NCBI RefSeq assembly: GCF_001660485.1
Contig: NZ_CP013979.1
Location: 3,410,001 to 3,474,000, forward strand
From: Agromyces aureus
Lineage (GTDB): Bacteria; Actinomycetota; Actinomycetes; Actinomycetales; Microbacteriaceae
Direction: 5' to 3'
Length of the DNA stretch: 64,000 nt
Under the pieces are notes generated by a model. The model was given only the letters and a program-made list of their open reading frames with translations. It searched no databases and was not told the DNA's origin. The position numbers were made by a program, and so were the translations under genes. Positions 33,930-41,684 of the stretch are shown piece by piece. How positions within the stretch are numbered: the stretch's first letter is position 1; every line of letters begins with the position of its first letter.

Positions 33930-35336
33930 TCAGGCGACGGGCCGAGGGCCGGCCGCGAGCTCGCGGTCGTAGGCCTCGAGCGCGACGCGATTGCGCTCGG
34001 TGACGGTGCGGCCGTGCGCGGCGATCCATCCGCCGAGCCAGATCGGGATCTCGCGGGCGATCACGCCCGCGACGATCGCGAACGGGTCGAGCCAGCGGTC
34101 GCCGATGAAGGTCTGCGCCTCGTCGAACGTGAGGGTCCATGCCTGCACCGCGAGCAGCGACGCACCGATGTACGAGAAGTACACGAGCACGCCGACCAGC
34201 AGGCCGAAGACCGCGTAGGTCCACCACGGTCCGCGGTTGATGATCGCGGCGAGCAGTGCGAACCCGAGGAAGAACGCGATCGTCGGCACCCAGAACAGCG
34301 CCCAGTACGGGCCGGCGAGGAACTTCACGAACTCGTCGGTCGCGGCGCCCTGGTCGCCGCGGCTGAGCAGCAGCAGGTAGGTGACGCCCGCGTAGAGCAG
34401 GGCGAACGCGACGGCGCCGATCGCGGCCACGAGCACGCCGAAGGCACGGTTGCCCTTCGACTTCGGCGGCACCGGCGCCTGCACGTAGATCGTCTGCGGC
34501 GGCACGGGCGTCGGCGGCGTGATGAGGGGGTCGGGCGCGAGCGTCGCGGCCCCGACGGCGGTCGCCGCGGCGGCCGGCTCGAGCGGCACGTACGTCTCAC
34601 GGCGCACGCTGCCGGCCGCGACCGGCTCGGGCACGGGCTCGGTGTGCGGCTCGGCCTCGGGTGTCGGCTCCGACGCCGTCACGGCGGGCGCGGCGAGCGT
34701 CGCGGCCTCGGTCTCGGTCCCGGTCTCCGGGTCGTACGAGGATTCGTAGTCGATCTGGTATTCCGGTTCGGCGGATGTCGCGGAGCCGGCGTTCGCGCGC
34801 TCGACGGCCTCGTCGAGTCGGGCCGTGCGCGCGGCGTCGGGGTCGGCGGGCGTCTCGACGGCGGGCTCGGGCGCAGCAGCGGCGGCAGCGGCAGGGGCGT
34901 ACGGCTCGGGTTCGGGCGTCGGCTCCGGCGTCGACGCCGCCTCCGGCGCGGTGAACGGCTCGGGCTCGGGATCGGCATCCGAGAAGACGACGGGCACCGG
35001 CTCGGGGTCGGCTGCCACGAAGGGCTCGGGCTCGGGCGCCGTGGGGGGCTCGGGCTCGGGCGCCGTGGGGGGCTCGGCGTCGGAGAACACCGCGTCGTCG
35101 GCCGCAACGGCGGGCTCGTCGGCCGGGGGCTCGCCCGCGGCATCCGTCACCGCGTCGTCGATCACCGCGTCGTCGACCCCGTCGAACTCGTCGATCTCTT
35201 CGACTCCGACGACCTCGTCGGCCGGAACGGCCGCTTCGGCTGCCTCGCTCGTCGCCCCGTCGACGGGCAGCGTGGCATCGGCTTCGACGGACGGAGTCGC
35301 ACCGGTCTCGTCAGGCCCACTCGTCTTGTCGCTCAT
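33930..35336 (-). CDS. Membrane protein with acidic Pro/Glu/Ala-rich cytosolic region
   Basis: The 468 residues divide sharply. The first 290 are acidic and low-complexity, with repeats such as PPTAPEPE and many EP/DP pairs. The last 160 contain four hydrophobic segments (FGVLVAAIGAVAFALLYAGVTYLLL; LFWVPTIAFFLGFALLAAII; TYAVFGLLVGVLVYFSYIG; and an amphipathic end segment). The first segment follows a basic stretch, so the acidic part is probably cytosolic. I do not recognise the family. A 24-base direct repeat (35023-35070) encodes part of the low-complexity region. ATG at 35334-35336 has AAGGAG ahead. It lies between the pilus and type VII loci and shows no clear link to either. Confidence 0.65.
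   Translation of the reverse strand: MSDKTSGPDETGATPSVEADATLPVDGATSEAAEAAVPADEVVGVEEIDEFDGVDDAVIDDAVTDAAGEPPADEPAVAADDAVFSDAEPPTAPEPEPPTAPEPEPFVAADPEPVPVVFSDADPEPEPFTAPEAASTPEPTPEPEPYAPAAAAAAAPEPAVETPADPDAARTARLDEAVERANAGSATSAEPEYQIDYESSYDPETGTETEAATLAAPAVTASEPTPEAEPHTEPVPEPVAAGSVRRETYVPLEPAAAATAVGAATLAPDPLITPPTPVPPQTIYVQAPVPPKSKGNRAFGVLVAAIGAVAFALLYAGVTYLLLLSRGDQGAATDEFVKFLAGPYWALFWVPTIAFFLGFALLAAIINRGPWWTYAVFGLLVGVLVYFSYIGASLLAVQAWTLTFDEAQTFIGDRWLDPFAIVAGVIAREIPIWLGGWIAAHGRTVTERNRVALEAYDRELAAGPRPVA
35023..35074. repeat. 24-base tandem repeat inside the acidic membrane protein gene
   Basis: The unit beginning GGCTCGGGCTCGGGCGCCGT occurs twice in a row (35023-35046 and 35047-35070) and starts a third time. 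It encodes the octapeptide PPTAPEPE. Being a multiple of three, copy changes would keep the frame. Confidence 0.85.
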
Positions 35337-35392
35337 GATCGCGCTCCTTCTGGGCGCCACGCACCCGCGGTCGTTGGCCCATGCTAGCAACG

Positions 35393-35426
35393 AGCACCGC
35401 GCGAGCCCGGGAGCGCGCGCGGTGCT
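35393..35426 (-). terminator. Terminator after the pilus operon (pilO)
   Basis: AGCACCGCGCG (35393-35403) and CGCGCGGTGCT (35416-35426) form a perfect 11-bp stem with a 12-base loop, 16 bases after the pilO stop, then CGTTGCT on the minus strand. Confidence 0.7.
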
Positions 35427-35441
35427 TCCGTGGTGCGGCGA

Positions 35442-36260
35442 CTACTGGCCTGCGGCCTGATCGGCCCCGAGATCCGACTGCGTCGAGGCGGCCTCGTCGG
35501 CGTTCACGAGCGAGAAGATGAAGCCGCCGATACGGGCCTGGTGACTGGGGGCGGCGGCGTCCTCGCTCGGGGCGACGAGTTCGCCGGACTCGTCGTACAC
35601 GGCCGCGGCCGCATTCGGGTCGATGGCCGCGGTGCTGACCTCGACCTCGTTCACGAGCATGAGCCGGGCGCCCGACTGCAGTCCGTGCACGAACTCGAGG
35701 ATCGCCGAGTACTCCCCCGACACCTCGATGCCGATCTGCAGGGTGGCGAAGTTCGAGGCGTCCAGCGTCGTGGAGGTCGCGGCGCCGGCCGCGGCATCCG
35801 TCGACGTGCCGGTCGGGGCCGACGCATCGGTGCCGGACGCATCGGTGGCGGACCCGTCGGTCGTGCCGTCACCCGACGCGTCGACGGGAACGGCGGGGGC
35901 CGCCGCGACGAACGGCGCCGCGTCGCTGACCGTGATGCGCTCGATCGTCACGCCCGTGCTGGTCTGCAGCGCGTAGAGCTGGTTGATGAAGGCCGGCACG
36001 CCGGTGCCGTCGGGCACCGAGGCGGAGGCCGTCTGCCACTCGGCCTCGAGCTGGTCGGCGTCGTCGGCGTCGGCCTGGAGCTGGTCGAGCACGGCCTGCT
36101 CGCGCGCGTTCTGCGCATCGATCGCCTGCTGCTGCGCCTGGAGCGCCTGCAACGACGAGAGCTGCGGCTGGATGCCGATGAACCACGCCAGCAGCAGGAT
36201 CACCACCATGGCGGCGACGGATCCGATCACCCAGAGCCGGTTGCGCGAGGTCATGCTCAT
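35442..36260 (-). CDS. pilO: Type IV pilus inner-membrane assembly protein PilO
   Basis: PilO pairs with PilN in the inner-membrane alignment complex of the type IV pilus machine. The 272 residues have a single N-terminal membrane helix (LWVIGSVAAMVVILLLAWFIG, residues 9-29), then a coiled coil (LQALQAQQQAIDAQNAREQAVLDQL). A ferredoxin-like periplasm-facing domain follows, interrupted by a Ser/Thr/Ala/Asp-rich linker (about 130-165). The FAINQLY-like motif PAFINQLYALQTSTGVTIERITV is typical. ATG overlaps the pilN stop by four bases. It is the last gene of the pilus cluster and is followed by a terminator. Confidence 0.85.
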   Translation of the reverse strand: MSMTSRNRLWVIGSVAAMVVILLLAWFIGIQPQLSSLQALQAQQQAIDAQNAREQAVLDQLQADADDADQLEAEWQTASASVPDGTGVPAFINQLYALQTSTGVTIERITVSDAAPFVAAAPAVPVDASGDGTTDGSATDASGTDASAPTGTSTDAAAGAATSTTLDASNFATLQIGIEVSGEYSAILEFVHGLQSGARLMLVNEVEVSTAAIDPNAAAAVYDESGELVAPSEDAAAPSHQARIGGFIFSLVNADEAASTQSDLGADQAAGQ

Positions 36261-36967
36261 TCACCGTCCTTCGTGGCGTCGGTTCCGTCTGCTGCGGGTT
36301 CGGATGCGGCATCCGTCGGTGGGGCGAACCGCTTGGTGAACACCGACTGGTCGACGTGCATCGTGATGGTGACCGTCCACGCGCCCTCTTCGGCGGCGGT
36401 GACCTCGCCGGGCAGCGCGTCGGCGTACCCGGGCAGGGTGGCGAGGCTGTCGAGCCAGACGGGCACGTCGGGCAGGGTCGGGCTCGTGGCCGTGAAGGCG
36501 ATCGTCGCGACGCGTTCGCCCTGCAGCGGCGCGGTCGACTGGGCGTACGGCGTCATGGGCGTCGCCGAGTCGATGTCAGCCTGCGTCACGACGACGCCGA
36601 CCGGCAGGGTCGCCTGCACCTGGGCGAGGTAGTCGCGCCAGTCGATCTCGGTCGAGGCGCCGATCTGCTGGGCCTGCGAGACGATCATGACGTTGCTGCG
36701 GAGCTCGCGGATCTCGCCGTACTCGGTCTGCTGCTGCAGCAGGCTCGTGGTGTGGGCCTGCGAGAGCGCGAGCTGCACCGAGGCTTGCACCTGCAGGGCG
36801 AACATCGCGCCGATCGCGAGGGCCGCGACGACGAACGTGCCGAGCACGCCGAACACGAGGCCGCGCCGCGTGCGCTTGACCGCGCGCTCGGTGCGGATCT
36901 CCTCGGGCAGCAGGCTGGCCCTGGGCTCTGCGGCGATGATGGCGTCGCCCGCGCCCTTCGCGCTCAT
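36257..36967 (-). CDS. pilN: Type IV pilus inner-membrane assembly protein PilN
   Basis: PilN binds cytoplasmic PilM through its N-terminus and pairs with PilO. The 236 residues include a short cytosolic lead (ASLLPEEIRTERAVKRTRRG) and one membrane helix at about 36-58. A coiled segment and an alpha/beta domain with TEIDWRDYLAQVQATLPVGVVV follow. LLPEEI near the start resembles the PilM-binding motif. It overlaps pilM and pilO by four bases each. Confidence 0.85.
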   Translation of the reverse strand: MSAKGAGDAIIAAEPRASLLPEEIRTERAVKRTRRGLVFGVLGTFVVAALAIGAMFALQVQASVQLALSQAHTTSLLQQQTEYGEIRELRSNVMIVSQAQQIGASTEIDWRDYLAQVQATLPVGVVVTQADIDSATPMTPYAQSTAPLQGERVATIAFTATSPTLPDVPVWLDSLATLPGYADALPGEVTAAEEGAWTVTITMHVDQSVFTKRFAPPTDAASEPAADGTDATKDGE

Positions 36968-38019
36968 GCCGCAGTCCCGAGTGCGAGGCCGACCGCGACG
37001 GCCATGTGCCTCGCGTCGCCGTTCAGGCCAGCGCGTTCGAGGCGGTGCCCGAGCTTCACGGCCGAGAACGCGTCGACGTGCTCGACCGGCAGTCGGGTCA
37101 GTTCGCCGAGCGCGGTCGCGAGCCCCTTCAGGTGCGCGCCGCCGCCCGTGAGCAGCACGCGCGTGACGGGTTCGTCGGCGTGGCCGTTCTGGTAGTACGC
37201 GATCGTGTTGCGGATCGCCGCGAGCTGGCCGCGCACGACGTTCGCGATGACCTCGACGGCCTGGCGTCCGTCGGCGGTCTCGGCGTCGGTGAGGCGCAGG
37301 CCGAGTTCGCGCTTGATCGACTCGGCCGTCGCAGGGTCGGAGTCGAGCTCCTTCAGGATCTCGCCCGTGACCGCGTTGCCACCCGTGTGCACGATGCGCA
37401 CGAACTGCACGACGCCGTCGCGCACGACGAGGGTCGTCGTGGTCTCCGCGCCGATGTCGACCACGGCGACCGTGCCCGCGACCCCGGCGCGCGTCACGAG
37501 CGCCCGGGTCAGCGCGAACGGGATCAGGTCGACATCCGCCGCCGTGAGCCCTGCAGCCTGCACCGCGCGCACGTTGCCGAGCACCACGTCCTTCGGGGCG
37601 GCGATGAGCAGGCCCGTCACGACCGGCCCCTGCTCGCTCACGCCCTCGGACTTCGGGTAGAAGTCGAGCACGGCGTCGGCGATCGCCATCGGCAGCACGT
37701 CGCGCGCCTCGAACTGCAGCGACTCGCGGATCTGCGCGAGCGGCGCCCGGCGCACCGTGAAGTCGCGGGCGAGCACGCGCTCACCGCCGATGCCGAGCAC
37801 GACGTGCCTGGTCGTGAAGCCGCCGCGCGTCCAGAGCGAACGCACCGCCGCGGCGACCGTGTTGGGCTCGCGCACCTCGCCGCCGACGACCGCGCCCTCC
37901 GGCAGGGTCATCTCGGCGTAGTGGGTGAGCACGGGCGTCTTGCGGCCGCCGCTGTCGGCGATCTCGGCCGCGCGGATCGAGCCGTTGCCGATGTCGATGC
38001 CGGCGAGTGTTCGTGCCAT
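36964..38019 (-). CDS. pilM: Type IV pilus assembly ATPase-fold protein PilM
   Basis: PilM is an actin/FtsA-like cytosolic protein that links the pilus motor to PilN/PilO. The 351 residues show the nucleotide-binding signatures GIDIGNGSIRAAEI (8-21), VAVVDIGAETTTTLVV (near 190) and LLTGGGAHLKGLA (near 292), as in FtsA/MreB folds. Start ATG at 38017-38019 (MARTLAGIDIG) with AAGGA ahead. A 160-base gap separates it from pilD. Confidence 0.9.
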   Translation of the reverse strand: MARTLAGIDIGNGSIRAAEIADSGGRKTPVLTHYAEMTLPEGAVVGGEVREPNTVAAAVRSLWTRGGFTTRHVVLGIGGERVLARDFTVRRAPLAQIRESLQFEARDVLPMAIADAVLDFYPKSEGVSEQGPVVTGLLIAAPKDVVLGNVRAVQAAGLTAADVDLIPFALTRALVTRAGVAGTVAVVDIGAETTTTLVVRDGVVQFVRIVHTGGNAVTGEILKELDSDPATAESIKRELGLRLTDAETADGRQAVEVIANVVRGQLAAIRNTIAYYQNGHADEPVTRVLLTGGGAHLKGLATALGELTRLPVEHVDAFSAVKLGHRLERAGLNGDARHMAVAVGLALGTAA

Positions 38020-38053
38020 CTCGGGTTCCTTCGTTCGGGTCGTGCTGTGCTGT

Positions 38054-38082
38054 GGTGCTGGTGCTGGTGCTGGTGCGGTGCT
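38054..38082. repeat. Short GGTGCT tandem repeat in the pilD-pilM gap
   Basis: Three perfect GGTGCT units (38054-38071) followed by degenerate copies lie in the 160-base gap upstream of pilM, with further GTGCTGT and GTGCGGTGCTGT variants around them. The gap has no gene. The repeat would lie in the pilM mRNA leader, if one is made. Confidence 0.7.
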
Positions 38083-38179
38083 TGGTTCGTGCGGTGCTGT
38101 CGATGCTGTGTTGCAGGGAATTTCGTGAGGGGCGGATGCCGCGGGCCGGCGCTTCGGGTCTCGGTCGGGTGCGGGCGGG

Positions 38180-39061
38180 TCACCCGAATCCGGCGAGGCC
38201 GAGGTACCAGGTGGAGAGCGCTGGGCCGAAGACGATGCCGACCCAGGCGCCGAGCAGCATCCACGGGCCGAACGGGATCGCGGTGCGCCGACCCGCCCTG
38301 CGGGTGAGGAGCAGCACCACGCCGGCGATCCCGCCGAGCAGGAACGCGGCGAACGCGCCCACGAACAGCTCGGCCCAGCCGAAGTAGGCGAGCACGAGGC
38401 CGAGCACGCCGGCGAGCTTGACGTCGCCCATGCCCATGCCGCCCCGCGAGACGATCGCGAGCAGCAGGTAGACGGCGAAGAGGCCGACGCCGCCGATGAG
38501 CGCACGCCCGATCGCCTCGGGCTCTTCGGCCGCGAGCGAGGCGACGACCACCAGCGCACCGAGCACGATCGCCGCCCACGCGACGATCACGTTCGGCAGG
38601 CGCCTGGTGTCGAGGTCGATGAGCGCCAGCGCGATGCTGACGCCCGCCAGCACGAGCATGATCGCCAGGTCGAGCAGCTGCATGGTCAGGGTGCCCGACG
38701 TCGCCTGCGCACCGGCATCCGACGCCCCTGAACCGCCCTGGCCGAACGCGACCCACGCGGCGATGCCCGCGAACGCGACCCCCGTGAAGAGCTCGACGAG
38801 CGGATACCGCGCCGAGATCGGCGCCGAGCAGTCGCGGCATCGCCCCCGCAGCACGAGCCACGACAGCACCGGCACGTTGTCGCGCGGGCGGATCTCGCTG
38901 CCGCACTCGGGGCACGCGCTCGGCGGCGCCACGACCGACTTGCCCGCCGGCACCCTGTACACGACCACGTTCAGGAACGACCCGATCGCGAGCCCCAGCA
39001 CGCCGACGGCAGCGACGAGCATGGCGGGCAGCGCGGTGGCGAGCGTGGCGACGGCGGGCAT
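38180..39061 (-). CDS. pilD: Type IV prepilin peptidase/N-methyltransferase PilD
   Basis: PilD cleaves prepilin leaders at the Gly-Phe (or Gly-Leu) bond and methylates the new N-terminus. The 293 residues contain the bifunctional N-terminal motif with zinc cysteines CPEC (50 and 53) and CRDC (75 and 78). The catalytic aspartates lie in ALIDLDTRRLPN and GMGDVKL, and about seven hydrophobic helices are present. ATG at 39059-39061 overlaps the preceding gene's stop as TGATG. Confidence 0.93.
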   Translation of the reverse strand: MPAVATLATALPAMLVAAVGVLGLAIGSFLNVVVYRVPAGKSVVAPPSACPECGSEIRPRDNVPVLSWLVLRGRCRDCSAPISARYPLVELFTGVAFAGIAAWVAFGQGGSGASDAGAQATSGTLTMQLLDLAIMLVLAGVSIALALIDLDTRRLPNVIVAWAAIVLGALVVVASLAAEEPEAIGRALIGGVGLFAVYLLLAIVSRGGMGMGDVKLAGVLGLVLAYFGWAELFVGAFAAFLLGGIAGVVLLLTRRAGRRTAIPFGPWMLLGAWVGIVFGPALSTWYLGLAGFG

Positions 39062-40965
39062 CAGTTCGGCGCTCCCGTCGAGGTGAAGGCGGGCGCGGTG
39101 GAGGCGTACTGGGTGACGCCGTAGGTGGTCGAGGTCGGAGCGAGGAACTTCGGCGGGGCGATCTGGCGGAACCGTTCGTCGTACCAGTAGTCCTTGTCGT
39201 AACCGGCTCCACTCGTATTGCCGACCGGGCCGCGGAACTTCTGGGCGATCGAGCCGAAGACGGTGAGGTCGCCCCGACTCCCGCTGTCGAAGCTCTGCAA
39301 CATGAAGGTGTGGGCGACCGAGAGGATCGCCGCGTCGAATCGGCGGTCCTCCGATGTCGTCGACTTGCCGCAACCCGATGTGCCCGGGAAGGTCCCGGCC
39401 GGTGCGTCGGTGCGGGTGACCGCGGTGCACGTGCGCGGGTCCCACACCCACACCGCGTTCTGCCCGATGATGCCGAGGATGTCGTCATCCGCGCTCGTGT
39501 ACCGGAGGTTTCCGGTGAGATAGACGAAGTTGGCCGCGGCGACGGTGATCGCGCCCTTGAGCGTTCCCTCGACGTACACGTCGCCGTTCGAGCAGCTGTA
39601 CGACGGCGCCACGGAGCTCTCCGTCGTCGGCGTGATCTCGGTCGCAAGCGGGTAGCGGATGAGGTTCGCCGCCGAGCCGAACGCCCATCCGGCGGGCTGC
39701 GCGCTCGTGGCCGGCCGGCTCGGGAAGGAGGTCGCCGACCGCGCCGCCGCGGCCGCGAGGCACTGGAACGTGCTCGGCAGGCCGGAGGCCATGGATCGGT
39801 AGTTCGGATCTGCGGTGTTCGTCGGCACCGTCTGCACCCAGATGAGGTTGTGATCGAGCGGCACTCCCACCGTCGAGACGAGTGCTCCGGGCGGGTCGGC
39901 CGCGGTCGAGCCGCCCGGATATCCGAGTTGACCCGGCCCGATCCCCGGCGATCCGCATCCTGCGGGGTTCCGGCTCGCGCCGACCGTCGCAGCCGGCTGC
40001 GTGTACTTCGTGAGCGGCGAGACGATGCGGGCGCTGCCAGCGCTGAGGAAGGTGATCTTCGTCGGTCCGGTGTACATGCACCCTGGGCGCGGGACGGTAT
40101 CGGGCATGTCGGCCCGAGCCTCGTTCGCCAGCGCGGTGTTCGTCGGTGGCATCGGCATCGGCGCGACGGAGACCGGTGCGCCGCCGCCGAACGTCGGCGC
40201 CGTCGAGCAACCGGCGTTGTCCCAGTTGGTGGCACGCTGGTCGCCGGTCGTGATGGCACCGTCGAACTTCGCTGAGCAGATCTTGAAGGTGTCGTTCGAG
40301 TGGATCGGCCCGTGGAGCCAGTCCGAACTTCCGAACTGCACGTGGCAGCCGGTGCTGTGATTGGTGACGTAGTCGTACGCGGTGTTGCAGCTGGAGTTGA
40401 TGACGGGGTCGGTCGACTCGAGATCGGTGAAGTAGAGGTAGTTGATGAACCCCTTCTGCTTGATGTTCACGATCACGCTGCGGGTGGTGGAATCGACCTT
40501 GCCGGTCGAGCGCACGCGGATCACGCCGGTGCGGTCGTACTGGGAGTTGTCGACCTCGTACCGGAAGAAGGCACGACTCGTACTCGGCGGCGGCACCGGA
40601 ATCGACGCCCACGCTGCCCCGGCCGTGACATTGAAGGCGGGATTGGCGTCGACCCCGGTCGGGAGGGTGACGCCACCCGTGCTGCCGTTCGCGATCGTGA
40701 ATGGGGACGCCGGGTTTCCGAAGCGCGAGTACCGGGCATCGTTCGAGAGCCGGCTCGTGAATTCGTCGGCTCCCGCGTAGGCGGCGGCGAGGGCCGCACT
40801 CGCGGCGGCGTCCGTGGCCGCCTTGCGGATACCCGACAGCGAGTAGCTCGCGCCGATCGCGATGAGGAGGAGCATCACGAGCGAGATGCCGACGACCGTG
40901 AGGAGCGCCGCACCGCGATCGTCGGATGCCGCGCTCCGGAGCGAGCGCGCGGTTCGAGCGGTCAT
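39061..40965 (-). CDS. Large PilX-like pilus-associated protein
   Basis: The 634 residues begin with a basic stretch and a single hydrophobic helix (DDRGAALLTVVGISLVMLLLIAIGASY, residues 15-41), reminiscent of PilX minor pilins but without a strict prepilin cleavage motif. The large exported remainder is Cys-, Ser- and Gly-rich, with aromatic segments such as NYLYFTDLES and HGPIHSNDTFKIC and several possible disulfide cysteines. Similar large proteins sit in pilus loci of other actinobacteria (my recollection; not checked). It may form the pilus tip or act as an adhesin. The stop overlaps the pilD start and the start overlaps the pilW-like stop. Confidence 0.75.
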   Translation of the reverse strand: MTARTARSLRSAASDDRGAALLTVVGISLVMLLLIAIGASYSLSGIRKAATDAAASAALAAAYAGADEFTSRLSNDARYSRFGNPASPFTIANGSTGGVTLPTGVDANPAFNVTAGAAWASIPVPPPSTSRAFFRYEVDNSQYDRTGVIRVRSTGKVDSTTRSVIVNIKQKGFINYLYFTDLESTDPVINSSCNTAYDYVTNHSTGCHVQFGSSDWLHGPIHSNDTFKICSAKFDGAITTGDQRATNWDNAGCSTAPTFGGGAPVSVAPMPMPPTNTALANEARADMPDTVPRPGCMYTGPTKITFLSAGSARIVSPLTKYTQPAATVGASRNPAGCGSPGIGPGQLGYPGGSTAADPPGALVSTVGVPLDHNLIWVQTVPTNTADPNYRSMASGLPSTFQCLAAAAARSATSFPSRPATSAQPAGWAFGSAANLIRYPLATEITPTTESSVAPSYSCSNGDVYVEGTLKGAITVAAANFVYLTGNLRYTSADDDILGIIGQNAVWVWDPRTCTAVTRTDAPAGTFPGTSGCGKSTTSEDRRFDAAILSVAHTFMLQSFDSGSRGDLTVFGSIAQKFRGPVGNTSGAGYDKDYWYDERFRQIAPPKFLAPTSTTYGVTQYASTAPAFTSTGAPN

Positions 40966-41684
40966 GTCGGCCCCCTGAGCCCGAGGTTGGCGAGCGGGAT
41001 CCGGCGTTCGATCACGACCGACTGTGCTCCTGCCGGATTGCTCGGCGGAACGACCACGAGGCGGATCCCGATCTCGGCCACGTTCGCCCGCTGGGTGGCC
41101 GTGAGCGCTCCTGTGCCGGGGTCGAGCGGAGCACCCGTCGCGTCGAAGTAGGTGAAGACGGCCGCGTTCGTGAGCCGCCCGCCCAGTCCTCTGGTCATGG
41201 CCGGGACGGCCGTCGTCGGATCCGAACCCCCCGCGAACACCCAGGTCGCGCCCGAGGCCGTCGGGGTCCACCGGCGCTCGGTCAGTCGGTTCGATGCGGA
41301 CGAGAACTCCACGAGCGTCGGCTTCGGGGGCCTGCCGCTCGGCTCAGCCGTCGCGGAGACCCCGACCGCGGCGATGAGCGCGAGGCGGTCGGCGCGTGCG
41401 ACGACCACCGCAGGGTCGGGCACCGTCGACCCGGTCTTCGGGTTGGTGGTGGCGAAACGGATGACCCCGCCGAGGGCGTTCGCCATGTTCGAGGCGTTGC
41501 CCGTGGATTCGTGCACCTCGCCGCTCTGGGCGGTCGACTTCGTCGTCGAGATGAACAGGCTCGCGACCATGGTGAGCACGATGCCCATGAGCATCACTGC
41601 GACCAGCAGCTCGACGAGGCTCAGGCCTGCGTCGTCGCCCTGCCCGTCGATCCTGCGGAGTGGTCTCGAGCGTCGGCCGATCAC
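40962..41684 (-). CDS. PilW-like minor pilin
   Basis: The 240 residues carry a class III-type prepilin leader: DDAG followed by LSLVELLVAVMLMGIVLTMVASLF, with the conserved Glu at +5. Cleavage after the Gly by PilD would leave a hydrophobic N-terminal helix. The rest is a small extracellular beta-rich domain. The start is GTG at 41682-41684, overlapping the pilV-like stop (GTGA). It probably helps initiate pilus assembly. Confidence 0.82.
   Translation of the reverse strand: MIGRRSRPLRRIDGQGDDAGLSLVELLVAVMLMGIVLTMVASLFISTTKSTAQSGEVHESTGNASNMANALGGVIRFATTNPKTGSTVPDPAVVVARADRLALIAAVGVSATAEPSGRPPKPTLVEFSSASNRLTERRWTPTASGATWVFAGGSDPTTAVPAMTRGLGGRLTNAAVFTYFDATGAPLDPGTGALTATQRANVAEIGIRLVVVPPSNPAGAQSVVIERRIPLANLGLRGPT

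Noticed and set aside
38054-38082. CRISPR-like or other repeat array
   Set aside because: The units are six bases in direct tandem with no spacers; nowhere in the window are there evenly spaced repeats with unique spacers.
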